This document shows, piece after piece, positions 26,245 through 34,657 of a DNA stretch of 64,000 nt. Below the pieces are notes generated by a model. It had not been told where the DNA came from and made no database searches. It saw nothing but the letters and a program-made list of their open reading frames with translations. The position numbers were made by a program, and so were the translations under genes. This DNA is from Niallia nealsonii (GTDB taxonomy: Bacteria; Bacillota; Bacilli; Bacillales; Cytobacillaceae). Each line of letters opens with the position of its first letter. The stretch's first letter is position 1. Location of the stretch: positions 1-64,000 of the forward strand of contig NZ_PISE01000016.1 of assembly GCF_002835805.1 (NCBI RefSeq), written 5' to 3'.

Positions 26245-27056
26245 CGCTCTTTACTTCCTATAGAGGCCAATAATTTATGAACCTTCTGGATGATTTCCTC
26301 TCCAGCATATGCTCCACTACTTTTTGTGAAATCATCATGGCTATTTCCATTTTTCCATTGCAATGCTATTTCTCCGTGCCTAGGAATAAAAGGAGAGTCA
26401 CAGACTGCTAGGAAAGGTGCATCAAGAATGGAATCTCCTGCTCCAAAAACAGTTGTTATCCCCTCCCGTTTTTGAATATATTTAATGGCTTCTCCTTTAC
26501 AGATCGGCAATGGCATAAAATACAGTTTTTTTCCTTGAAGGGATACTTTCCAGCCAACTGCCTTTGCCATTTCTGTCATCCTATTTTTTTCATCTGTTGA
26601 AAGTTCTTGATTTAAAATATAATAAAAAAAGAGATCATCTGCGATTTTTAGAGTTCCTTTAACATTAAATTTTTCTAATTGTTCTAATAACAGTTCTTTT
26701 TTTATACATTCTTCTTCTAAACGAAAAAGCACCTTTGTTTTCCACTCTTTTATCAACTCTCCACGATAATAAATATGGGACCCATTATTTGTAACACTAT
26801 AGTCGACTGGTATTTCTTTTCCAAAAATAAACACTCGCTTATATTGCTCATAGGTTCTTGTTGTAACAGGCACAAACAAGCATTCCTTTGCTATTTCTTG
26901 AAGAAGAAAAAATGAATCTTTTGTCATAAAAGATACATCTTCATTGTTTCGTTTTTCTACTGGCCTCATTTTTTCTGTTAACGGCGTTTGCAGCGTTTCA
27001 AGGGCTCTTTGCGAATAAATTAAGGTTCTATCTAAATCAGATGCAAACATCTTCAT
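26241..27056 (-). CDS. HAD-superfamily phosphatase of the Ter metabolite module
   Basis: 271 residues. HAD motif I is DLDRT (residues 7-11), with Asp nucleophile and general acid. Motif II is VTTRT, Lys of motif III lies in KGEAIKYI, and motif IV is GAGDSILDAPFL. A C2-type cap lies between about 80 and 185, like sucrose-phosphate or Cof-type phosphatases. Its start overlaps the upstream phosphoribosyltransferase gene by four bases. In Ter islands such a HAD enzyme accompanies the PRTase and CitE-like genes; the expected substrate is a phosphorylated nucleoside-like intermediate, an inference. Confidence 0.87.
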   Translation of the reverse strand: MKMFASDLDRTLIYSQRALETLQTPLTEKMRPVEKRNNEDVSFMTKDSFFLLQEIAKECLFVPVTTRTYEQYKRVFIFGKEIPVDYSVTNNGSHIYYRGELIKEWKTKVLFRLEEECIKKELLLEQLEKFNVKGTLKIADDLFFYYILNQELSTDEKNRMTEMAKAVGWKVSLQGKKLYFMPLPICKGEAIKYIQKREGITTVFGAGDSILDAPFLAVCDSPFIPRHGEIALQWKNGNSHDDFTKSSGAYAGEEIIQKVHKLLASIGSKER

Positions 27057-28165
27057 TCTTTTTCCCCTACTTTTTTAATTAGTCCACAACATGTATAGCT
27101 CATATTAGGATAATGGATGATTTCGACATTTCGCTCTTTTGCAAGCATCACAATATGCTTGACATAAGGGCTAAGTGGATCTTTCATTAATATTTTCCAT
27201 GGCACCCTTCTTAATAGGACTCTTGTCGTTTCACCAACTCCTGGTTTTACATAATGAGTAGAATCAATAGAAAATTGCTCTTTAATTGCCAGCACTTCCT
27301 CCATGCCTTTAAATGAAATATTTTGCTCTTTTTGATTATTCAAAATAGCGCTTTGGATTTTTTCAAAAGACAACCTAGAAAATTCGGCTGTTATTGCTTC
27401 TACATAATCATTAGAAACATCAAAAGGGAATAATTCTTTATAAAATTTGGCTCCATGAAAATCCTCTTTTCCTATATAAGCAGAGTTAAGGACCGTTCTG
27501 CTGACAAGACCAGAAACCGTTGAATTCAAACAAGCGCTTGGAATCAGGAAATCCTCCCTTGTTCCATATAAAGTCGTACAATGGCCTGGATCTGCTAATA
27601 CAGCTAATGTATCATCAAGCTTTATATGATATTTCTGCTCATACTCCTTACAAGCTTTTGTCAGCTCTATGGAAATAGCACCTTTTCCGGTCCAGCCATC
27701 AATAAATTGAATTTTTGCTCCTTTATGCTTTTTTAAAATATAAGAAATAGCATTTTCATCTATTCCTTTATCCCGAATAATAGAGATGCTGTAATGAGGC
27801 AAATTAATACTGTATTGTAATCCTATATATCTTTTAATCAAAATCCCAATAGGAGTGCCTGCTCTAGCTAATGAAACAAGCACCGTTTTTTCTCCTGATT
27901 TTTGATAGATTTGCTCCGAAACAATCGCCGTGCATGCTGCTACCTTTTGTTTATAATCTTTTAATGTGCTTAAAAACAGTTCGATATATTGTTCAGGAGG
28001 ATTATATTCAATTGGCAATGTTTCACTATAATGCTGTCCCTTTTGAATATTTTTTTCCCGTTCCTCTGTTTTTCCCTCCAACTGCACATCACTTAAATCT
28101 TTTAATAAAAAAATAACATCCTCTTCCTTATACGATCCAAACCTTTTTTTTGCTTTAGACTCCAT
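27053..28165 (-). CDS. StiP-like phosphoribosyltransferase-fold protein (PRTase_1)
   Basis: 370 residues from the ATG at 28165, preceded by GGGAGGG; its A is the last base of the preceding stop (TAATG), so translation is coupled. Databases often label the family cysteine protease StiP, but the sequence shows a phosphoribosyltransferase-type layout: VLVSLARAGTPIGILIKRY (phosphate loop region) and a variant PRPP loop FIDGWTGKGAISIEL near 163-177. A C-terminal YPNMSYTCCGL motif is conserved. Second PRTase of the Ter-associated biosynthetic set; the product is unknown. Confidence 0.85.
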   Translation of the reverse strand: MESKAKKRFGSYKEEDVIFLLKDLSDVQLEGKTEEREKNIQKGQHYSETLPIEYNPPEQYIELFLSTLKDYKQKVAACTAIVSEQIYQKSGEKTVLVSLARAGTPIGILIKRYIGLQYSINLPHYSISIIRDKGIDENAISYILKKHKGAKIQFIDGWTGKGAISIELTKACKEYEQKYHIKLDDTLAVLADPGHCTTLYGTREDFLIPSACLNSTVSGLVSRTVLNSAYIGKEDFHGAKFYKELFPFDVSNDYVEAITAEFSRLSFEKIQSAILNNQKEQNISFKGMEEVLAIKEQFSIDSTHYVKPGVGETTRVLLRRVPWKILMKDPLSPYVKHIVMLAKERNVEIIHYPNMSYTCCGLIKKVGEKE

Positions 28166-29529
28166 TATTGTTCCCTCCCATTGCAATAAACGATATTTAT
28201 TTTTTTGAAATTTTCTCTATTTAATTGCTGCAATAATGGCGCTAACTTTTTATGGTCTACTTTTCTTTCAAAAATAATAAATACATCATCATAGCTTCCC
28301 CGTTCGATATTGTACAAATAATGGACAATATCCCCATCTTCAGGATTAGGAAAACGATAGGCTGTTTTCGCACCATAATGTGCTTCTTTATTTGGATAAA
28401 TTGGACTTCTTGTACTAGATTGATACCAAATGTTTTCTCCCATATAGCTTGCTATTTTCATTGGAATATACATAAATTCTCCTGTACCAATCACTAGAGT
28501 TTTTTCTCCTGTTCTCTTTAAAGATAAATACTGTCCAGCTTTTTTCATCCATTCGTCATCTGTCTGATTAGATTCTATTCCAAAACGACCAGTATCTACT
28601 AAATAATAAAAATTATTTTTCTCCATAGATAAAGTGTTTGAAGTATATGGGATAAGACGATTGCTGATAAATTCTGTCAGTTCCAGATACTCTACTTGTG
28701 GAAAATCGCTATTCGGCATATGGTTAAAAATATTCTCTTTAAAATCGACATGTCCATTATGTAAGGTAAAACGACCTTTTAGCAAACTAACAAAATGAAT
28801 TTTAATATCTAACTCTTTTTCCAGTTCAAGCATTTTTTCACTATCTTCTTCGGAACGCCAATCAAGTATGGAAACAACTGTATATAATTTCCTAGGAAAT
28901 TTGGTTTGAATATCCCGAATGATATTAATAGCTGTTTTGCCTGTGGTTAGCTCATCATCTACTAATATCACTTCACGCTCATTTTTTAGCATTTCTTCCC
29001 CCACATAACATCTGTGGGAAGTGGCATGGGAATGCTCTTCCTCAAACGATATAATAGAAGCTGCTTCATTTACTACTTCTCTTGTTGTATGAAAATAGAC
29101 AGCGTGTTTAAAGGCCTGATAAAAACTATGCCCAAGTGATGTAGCTGTTTCTGCAAATCCAATAATAACAGGGGAAGAAACTTCTTCGTCTATATATGGT
29201 CTATCAGCAAATAAGGATGGATCATGATAATAGGCAAGCAACGATTCCTTTTTAAAAGAAGGTTGGTTTGTTTTTATTTCTTCATAACGAGCTGCCAGCA
29301 AAAAACCTGTCAATAATCCACGGTTCGGATGGATTGGCAAGTGTTTGCCCAATAGTTTGCTAACAAATAAAAAAGAACGCTTTTTGTTAATTCGTGCTGC
29401 CATTAAAAAAAAATCTTCCACACTCAACTGAAATGGATTTCCTGTTATCTCAATTTCCATTTGTAAGTCATCAAGTATGGAGAGCAAAATTTTCTTGTTT
29501 GAGCAAGTCAATGTATGTGAATTTTTCAT
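28165..29529 (-). CDS. Ter-associated phosphoribosyltransferase with TRSP domain
   Basis: 454 residues. Orthodox PRPP-binding loop EVILVDDELTTGKTAINII near 183-201. C-terminal TRSP domain named for its motif, visible as SSTRSPIYP near 364-372, after LVIGTGEFMYIPMKIA. The ATG at 29529 was kept because GGGGTG lies seven bases upstream, although this makes a 59-base overlap with the upstream gene; an internal ATG at 29463 lacks a ribosome site. The PRTase_2+TRSP architecture is characteristic of Ter islands and predicted to build a nucleoside-like compound from PRPP. Confidence 0.87.
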   Translation of the reverse strand: MKNSHTLTCSNKKILLSILDDLQMEIEITGNPFQLSVEDFFLMAARINKKRSFLFVSKLLGKHLPIHPNRGLLTGFLLAARYEEIKTNQPSFKKESLLAYYHDPSLFADRPYIDEEVSSPVIIGFAETATSLGHSFYQAFKHAVYFHTTREVVNEAASIISFEEEHSHATSHRCYVGEEMLKNEREVILVDDELTTGKTAINIIRDIQTKFPRKLYTVVSILDWRSEEDSEKMLELEKELDIKIHFVSLLKGRFTLHNGHVDFKENIFNHMPNSDFPQVEYLELTEFISNRLIPYTSNTLSMEKNNFYYLVDTGRFGIESNQTDDEWMKKAGQYLSLKRTGEKTLVIGTGEFMYIPMKIASYMGENIWYQSSTRSPIYPNKEAHYGAKTAYRFPNPEDGDIVHYLYNIERGSYDDVFIIFERKVDHKKLAPLLQQLNRENFKKINIVYCNGREQ

Positions 29530-30667
29530 GAAACACCCCGTACACTTTGGATTTTAAAAGGATTTTCTGTGCCCAATAATAATGAGGTTTTATTTCATTC
29601 ATTTTATTGGAAAAGCTGCTTTTTATGACACCGATTTCTCCATTTCCATTTTGGATAATGTTATTGGCATCTAAATATTCTTCATATGACACCACATTTA
29701 AAGCTTGTACAGGTTTAATATGCGTTGGATGGATGATGGTTTTTCCTGTCAGCCCGTTTGTAATATCCATCAGCACTTCTTGAATAAGCCCGTCCATTTG
29801 TTTATCAATTAATTGTGTCCTCATTTTGCTTCCTGCTTCCCCATATCGTTTTCGAAATGGTGTTTCCCTTAGTTGAGGAATAAGCATTCTTTCTTTTGTT
29901 GAAAAATACTCCCACACTGGTCCTGACACAACATATGGGCTATCTTCCCGCAAAAATACATTTACAATATCACTAATACAGTCCCGGATAATTGCCACAT
30001 CATAAACTGTCGTATCGATGTTTCGGCGAATCCCATATAATCCGCAAAAATCAGTCGCTCCTATTCGAACATTTAAAATTAATTGTTTATATGCATCAAG
30101 GACTGTTTTAATTGATAATAATTCTTCCATTCTTGTTTCTTTTTCAATAATTTTTTTTGTTTCGAGAATTGGCATTGCATACAATTTATTTCCACTATGA
30201 TTATATGACTCTAGTTCTTTTAAAATAATGCTGCCAATTGCTGCATTAAATTTAGGAATGACAATGCCTGTCAGTAAATCTATGCCATCTTCTAATCGGT
30301 TCATTATTCTTAAAAACTGTTCAACAGAGCGAATTCTTATAAAAATTAGCGGCATTTCAGTTTTTATTAATATCCCAGATTCTAAACCTTTTTTCATCAT
30401 TTGAAATTCTTCCAACAGTTTACTTTCTGCAGCCTCCACTTCATGATCACCAATGGAATCTTCTAAACAAATGACCATTGAAGTGAGTGAAGGATGTTTT
30501 CGTGCGACAAGATCTTGATAGATATTCGGTCTTGTTGCCGGCATATAAAGAGTAGATGCGAGTGCATAACTTAGTATTTCTTTATCTGAATTATTCGTAA
30601 ATGCTTCAGGTGCTTTATAAAATAAATGTTTTTTTTGATTTTCCGTTAAATCAGCGAATAATTTCAT
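29471..30667 (-). CDS. CitE/HpcH-HpaI-like C-C bond lyase of the Ter module
   Basis: 398 residues. TIM-barrel of the citrate-lyase-beta/HpcH type: MPATRPNIYQDLVARKHPSLTSMVICLEDSIGD (acidic metal residues in CLEDSIGD), FIRIRSV with its phosphate Arg, GIVIPKF, and a metal/substrate Glu in AMPILETK. The barrel normally binds a divalent metal and an oxoacid or acyl-CoA. This Ter-specific branch (C-C_Bond_Lyase) always travels with the PRTases. GGAG precedes the ATG. First gene of the third Ter unit, after the terC terminator. Confidence 0.85.
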   Translation of the reverse strand: MKLFADLTENQKKHLFYKAPEAFTNNSDKEILSYALASTLYMPATRPNIYQDLVARKHPSLTSMVICLEDSIGDHEVEAAESKLLEEFQMMKKGLESGILIKTEMPLIFIRIRSVEQFLRIMNRLEDGIDLLTGIVIPKFNAAIGSIILKELESYNHSGNKLYAMPILETKKIIEKETRMEELLSIKTVLDAYKQLILNVRIGATDFCGLYGIRRNIDTTVYDVAIIRDCISDIVNVFLREDSPYVVSGPVWEYFSTKERMLIPQLRETPFRKRYGEAGSKMRTQLIDKQMDGLIQEVLMDITNGLTGKTIIHPTHIKPVQALNVVSYEEYLDANNIIQNGNGEIGVIKSSFSNKMNEIKPHYYWAQKILLKSKVYGVFHEKFTYIDLLKQENFALHT

Positions 30668-30890
30668 GTTTCTGCTCCATTCTTTAATTCCACCCTTTAA
30701 AAAAATATCACTTGTTCCTACTTTTTATTGTAATAAAATATATCACTTATTGACTGAAAATTCCATTAACATAAAGTAGATTTTTAATTAGTAAGACAAA
30801 TAAGGATACAGACTATTTATTAAAAATTTCTGACTTTTAATCCCTTTATGTTTATAGAACAAGCATTAGAAATAAGCCAATTTATAAAAG

Positions 30891-30921
30891 AAAGGGAACC
30901 GACATAATGTCTGATCCCTTT
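30891..30921 (-). terminator. Terminator after terC
   Basis: AAAGGGATCAGACA/TGTCGGTTCCCTTT stem followed by CTTTT on the minus strand, 10 bases after the terC stop. It separates terD-terC from the CitE-PRTase-PRTase-HAD genes. Confidence 0.8.
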
Positions 30922-30930
30922 TCTGATTTT

Positions 30931-31704
30931 TCACCCTTGGTTTTGTGTTTCTTTCTTTTTGTTCATATAATGTACAACAAATGTTGCAGCAAAAGCTATC
31001 AATAAAATTCCGAAAAAAACATAGTGGGAAATATGAACGCCAAATACGCCTAAAAACATTTTTGCAGAAATAATTAGTATTAAAATATACGCAGTAGATT
31101 CTAGTTCAGGAATACGATCTATCAATTTTAAAAATACTCCTGCAACTCCACGCATCATTAATACCCCAAGCATACCGCCGACAAGCAATACCCATACTTG
31201 GTTACTTACTCCAAATGCAGCAAGGACACTATCTACAGAGAAAGCAATATCCATTAATTCTACAGAAATAACCGTTCCCCAGAATGTTCCAAACAAGCGA
31301 AGCAATAATCCATTTTTATTAATCCCATGTTCTTCTTCTGATTCTTCTGAATTGCGTTCTTTTCGTTTATCGATAAAGTATTTGATGGCAAGATAAGCTA
31401 AATACGCTGCACCTAATACTTTGACCCACCATAATTTTATTAAGTATACACCTATTCCAATTGCGATAAAACGAAACACATAAGCACCTAATAATCCATA
31501 AAACAATGCTTTTTTTCGTTTTTCTGGTGGCAAATGCTTAACCATTACAGCAAGAACAAGTGCGTTATCTGCTGATAACAAACCTTCTAATATAATTAGT
31601 GTTCCAATATATCCCCAGCTTACAGGATCTGTTAACACTTCCCCCCACATTTCCCAGTTAAAAAACTGTGAATAGGTATGGATAATACTTTCTAAAATGC
31701 CCAT
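30931..31704 (-). CDS. yceF: TerC-family integral membrane protein
   Basis: 257 residues with about seven membrane helices and the TerC metal motifs: LEGLLSADNALVLAVMV (Glu, Asp, Asn within helix 1-2) and ISVELMDIAFSVDSVLAAFG. TerC proteins are tied to metal export (manganese for the Alx/YkoY/MeeF branch) and to the Ter complex at the membrane. CAGGAGGAAAAG precedes the ATG. By position after a terD it corresponds to B. subtilis YceF. No yybP-ykoY manganese riboswitch was recognised in its leader. Confidence 0.92.
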   Translation of the reverse strand: MGILESIIHTYSQFFNWEMWGEVLTDPVSWGYIGTLIILEGLLSADNALVLAVMVKHLPPEKRKKALFYGLLGAYVFRFIAIGIGVYLIKLWWVKVLGAAYLAYLAIKYFIDKRKERNSEESEEEHGINKNGLLLRLFGTFWGTVISVELMDIAFSVDSVLAAFGVSNQVWVLLVGGMLGVLMMRGVAGVFLKLIDRIPELESTAYILILIISAKMFLGVFGVHISHYVFFGILLIAFAATFVVHYMNKKKETQNQG

Positions 31705-31788
31705 TTAATTCTTTTCCTCCTGTTTTCTTGGCTTTCCTATATAGGAAAACTCGAACGTTTCTCCACCTTCAAACAATACTTCTCCCAT
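31705..31788 (-). CDS. Candidate 27-residue leader ORF of terC
   Basis: ATG at 31788 and a TAA that abuts the terC ATG. The terC ribosome site lies inside its last codons. The product (MGEVLFEGGETFEF...) is acidic then basic. The ORF's own ribosome site is weak (AAAAG). It could be a translated leader or chance. Confidence 0.3.
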   Translation of the reverse strand: MGEVLFEGGETFEFSYIGKPRKQEEKN

Positions 31789-31961
31789 TCGTTTACTTTT
31801 CTGCAAGACACAACAGAGGAATGAGAATAAAGTTTATTGTTTAAATACTGTTATATTCAAAAGGACTTTTCATATAAACAGCATGGAAATGTTCGAGTCA
31901 GCACCTATTAATTAATCTACTGCTTTTTATCTTCTAAAAAGAAAGCTCATCCAATTATTAA

Positions 31962-32543
31962 TTAACCTACCTGCAATCCAAAATCTGTTGCAAGTGCTGC
32001 TAAGCCGCCTTGATATCCGCTGCCAATCGCACTAAATTTCCACTCATTATTATGGCGATATAGTTCGCCAACTACTAATGCTGTTTCAATAGAGAAATCT
32101 TCTCCTAAATCATAACGAATCAGTTCTTCATTATTTTGTTCATTTAATATACGAACATAAGAGTTGGATACTTGTCCAAAGTTTTGGTTTCTTGCTTCTC
32201 CATCATGAATTGTAATCGTAAATGTGATACGTTGAGTTGTTGCTGGAACAGCCTGTAAATCAATAACTACTTGCTCATCATCGCCTTCTCCTGCACCTGT
32301 TCTGTTATCTCCTGAATGAACAACAGAACCATTTCCGCCAGTTGGATTATTGTAGAAAACAAAATCGCCGTCTGATGCTACTTTGCCGTTGTCTCCTAAT
32401 AAAAAAATAGAAGAATCCAAGTCGAAGTCTTGGCCGCCATCATACTTATTTACATCCCAGCCTAAACCAACAATGACTTTTGTCAGTCCAGGATTTCCTT
32501 TTGTTAAATCTACTTTTTGACCTTTTGATAAACTGATTGCCAT
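31962..32543 (-). CDS. TerD-family stress protein (third), first gene of the Ter locus
   Basis: 193 residues from the ATG at 32543; GGAGG lies nine bases upstream, while a TTG five codons earlier lies inside it. TerD fold with acidic site [16 protein letters not shown] and start [19 protein letters not shown]. It is the promoter-proximal gene, directly below a perfect sigma-W-type promoter, and is followed by terC as yceE-yceF in B. subtilis. The 258-base gap to terC holds a CTCGAAC/GTTCGAG inverted pair that may fold. Confidence 0.93.
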   Translation of the reverse strand: MAISLSKGQKVDLTKGNPGLTKVIVGLGWDVNKYDGGQDFDLDSSIFLLGDNGKVASDGDFVFYNNPTGGNGSVVHSGDNRTGAGEGDDEQVVIDLQAVPATTQRITFTITIHDGEARNQNFGQVSNSYVRILNEQNNEELIRYDLGEDFSIETALVVGELYRHNNEWKFSAIGSGYQGGLAALATDFGLQVG

Positions 32544-32579
32544 AACTATTACCTCCAAAAATGTTTAGAATATCTTATC

Positions 32580-32605
32580 TACGAAACACAATCAAAAAAG
32601 TTTCA
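32580..32605 (-). promoter_or_regulatory. Sigma-W-type (ECF) promoter of the Ter locus
   Basis: Minus strand: TGAAAC (32605-32600), exactly 16 bases, CGTA (32583-32580), 37 bases upstream of the terD start. It matches the sigma-W consensus of B. subtilis at every position. Confidence 0.85.
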
Positions 32606-32631
32606 GCATATGTATATTTTTTTCACATATA

Positions 32632-33225
32632 CTAACTCATCCATTTAGGTGGGGTGTTTTTATCCCAATATATTTCCCCTAAATAGTAATGTCCATGAAA
32701 CTGATCATGATACGTATGATAATGAAAATTAAACCAATAGCCTTCTTGTGGGGGGCGATCCCGTCTTACATGGAAACGGATAATGTCTTCGTCATTTTTT
32801 TGTATATGAAAAATTCTTTCTGCCAATCCAGCACTTGGAAATTCTGTAACCGTCAATTGACTTAAATCTTCTTCTGGAAAAATACTCGTAACATCTGCAA
32901 TTGCTTTTTCCATATTTGGAAGAATCGCCACGCGGAATTCATCCTCTATTACTGGCTTAATTTTACTGCCGAATTTCATATAACTTTGCGTCTCCGCTTC
33001 TTGCATTATTTGCGATAAAAATTTTTCTCTTTCATTTGGTGCTTCAGCCTCTGTGCTCTCGAATTCAAGTTCTCTTTCTTCTAAAGCGAAAGGTGTCTTG
33101 CTTTCATCACTTGGCTTTTTATCATTATTATTGTTGTTATAAAGAGAAGCAGGGGACGGTGAAACAAGCCCAAATGTTAAAATAGAAACAAAAACAACAA
33201 GACTTTTACGTATCCAATTAGGCAT
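32632..33225 (-). CDS. ypjP: YpjP-like exported protein
   Basis: 197 residues. Signal peptide (about 1-27), then a low-complexity Asn/Asp/Glu-rich spacer, then a conserved C-terminal domain ending WFNFHYHTYHDQFHGHYYLGE, rich in His and aromatic residues. This ending and the size match B. subtilis YpjP, whose function is unknown. In B. subtilis ypjP lies close to thyB; here about 12 kb containing the Ter locus separates them. Confidence 0.85.
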   Translation of the reverse strand: MPNWIRKSLVVFVSILTFGLVSPSPASLYNNNNNDKKPSDESKTPFALEERELEFESTEAEAPNEREKFLSQIMQEAETQSYMKFGSKIKPVIEDEFRVAILPNMEKAIADVTSIFPEEDLSQLTVTEFPSAGLAERIFHIQKNDEDIIRFHVRRDRPPQEGYWFNFHYHTYHDQFHGHYYLGEIYWDKNTPPKWMS

Positions 33226-33380
33226 TATTACACCTCCCTTTTAACCAATTTTGTTTATCTTGTTAGTAAACTCCCAGTATTTTTCAGCTATAATAATGTT
33301 TTATTCTATTATATAATAATTTTTTACCATTCATCTACAAATATCCTTTGCAAATTCTATTTTTTATTATTTTTATTAGG

Positions 33381-34079
33381 TTAATAGCTCCTTAATTCAT
33401 TCACTGTAACAAATGAATAGTCCTTTTTCTTTAGTTCTTTAATTATTCCTTCTATCGCTTGCAGTTCACTCCCAGTTTGGTCGTACATAGGATGCATTAA
33501 TACAATCGATCCTGGTTTAATATTTTTTATTGCATAGTCAATTTTCTCTTGCGCAGAATCATAATACGTATCTGGTTCGAGATTCCATGTAATTGTCTTT
33601 TTATTTATTTTATGTAAATAATAAGGCAAACCGATTAACTTTTTTCCATTTGGTGGCCGAAAAACAATTTCTTTATTGTAGCCTGCCTCTTTAATCAGTT
33701 TATCCGTTTTATCAATTTCTGTTTTTATATACGAAGGCGATTTAAAGACCATCCGTTTATGAGAATAAGTATGGTTGCCTACTTGATGTCCTGCTTCGAC
33801 GATGCTTTTTGTCTCATTAGGATATTTTTCTATTTCATTTCCTATTAGAAAAAAGGTCGCTTTTATATTATAATGCTGTAAAATGCTTAATATTTCCTTA
33901 ACATTGCCACTTGGACCATCATCAAAAGTTAAAGCAACTACTTTTTCCTTTGTATCTGCTTTAGCTGTAATGCCTCCAAATACTTGAAAGGATCTTGAAT
34001 TCATTAGCTTGTATGAAGCAGCCAACAAAATAGCTAAACAGATTATTGCACATCCACTATATATCCACTTTTTTTTCAT
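33381..34079 (-). CDS. Polysaccharide deacetylase (NodB homology)
   Basis: 232 residues. One N-terminal membrane segment (about 5-25) then a NodB domain. Motif 1 is LTFDDGPSG (catalytic/metal Asp53-Asp54), motif 2 HQVGNHTYSH (zinc His103 and His107), motif 3 FRPPNGK, and a LMHP near the C-terminus. Such enzymes remove acetyl groups from peptidoglycan or other N-acetylglucosamine polymers outside the membrane; Bacillus has several (PdaA/PdaB/YheN types) and I cannot choose. The ribosome site is weak or distant. Confidence 0.9.
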   Translation of the reverse strand: MKKKWIYSGCAIICLAILLAASYKLMNSRSFQVFGGITAKADTKEKVVALTFDDGPSGNVKEILSILQHYNIKATFFLIGNEIEKYPNETKSIVEAGHQVGNHTYSHKRMVFKSPSYIKTEIDKTDKLIKEAGYNKEIVFRPPNGKKLIGLPYYLHKINKKTITWNLEPDTYYDSAQEKIDYAIKNIKPGSIVLMHPMYDQTGSELQAIEGIIKELKKKDYSFVTVNELRSY

Positions 34080-34657
34080 CGCTAAATAAGTTACACATCC
34101 TTCTAAATAATTTGTTTATATCCGATTTCCTCTATTAATAAGCAATAAGATCCTTACTACAAAATGATGAGAAATCTAGGCTGAGATAATGTACTTCACC
34201 ACTTTATCATTTTCCGACAGAAGACTCCCACTTCAAGGAATGCGAATGGCGTAGCCCGATGAGCAAGCGGGAGACGAATGTCGGTAGGCTTAGGCCTAAA
34301 TGGTTGAACGATACGAACAAACGCACTACACTATTTCTGTAAGTTGTTCTTTGAAAACGGATATATGGGTTCTAGCAGGAAAAGCGTCTGCTAGGTAAAA
34401 TCTTCCACGTTCGAATCGCCCACGCATACCGAAGCTGCGAAAATCAAGCGAAAATAGGATGCGTGAAAAATCAGTGTACAAGATGCTAAAAGTTTTCACC
34501 GTAGGGACTACGGGTAGAGCCTACTCCATAACTGGGGGATACACTGGTGTTCGTAGGAATCCCCCACTTTCAGCATTAGCTAAGTTGGGGGGTAGTTCAA
34601 GAGATTATCGCACCTTTATTCCCATCATAAACTTGTTCAAATCCAGTGTTATATGAT
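34080..34657. other. Noncoding region occupied by TnpB-type element remnant
   Basis: 578 bases. Apart from the first 80 or so bases (deacetylase promoter) it is the GC-richer structured element described next. The only open frame, 34459-34656, lies inside that element. Confidence 0.7.
34190..34615 (+). mobile_element. Right-end remnant of an IS200/IS605-group (TnpB) element with omega-RNA-like structure
   Basis: No intact tnpB is present. Helices visible in order: CCGACA/TGTCGG closing a branched region (about 34214-34292), CTAGCAG/CTGCTAG, CACGCAT/ATGCGTG, CGTAG/CTACG, GGGGGAT/ATCCCCC, and a final CCCCCACTT/AAGTTGGGGGG hairpin ending GGTAGTTCA. A frame across it reads TVGTTGRA, like the C-terminus of IS1341-type TnpB. 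The final hairpin plus GTTCA is the usual right end of these elements, where the guide RNA scaffold lies. Base composition differs from the AT-rich flanks. Confidence 0.6.

Noticed and set aside
31705-31961. yybP-ykoY manganese riboswitch in the terC leader
   Set aside because: I looked for the consensus core and did not find it, although terC relatives often have it. Only an inverted pair is present.
34459-34656. Plus-strand 65-codon frame reading TVGTTGRA
   Set aside because: It is the coding trace of a TnpB end inside a structured remnant, not a stand-alone gene.
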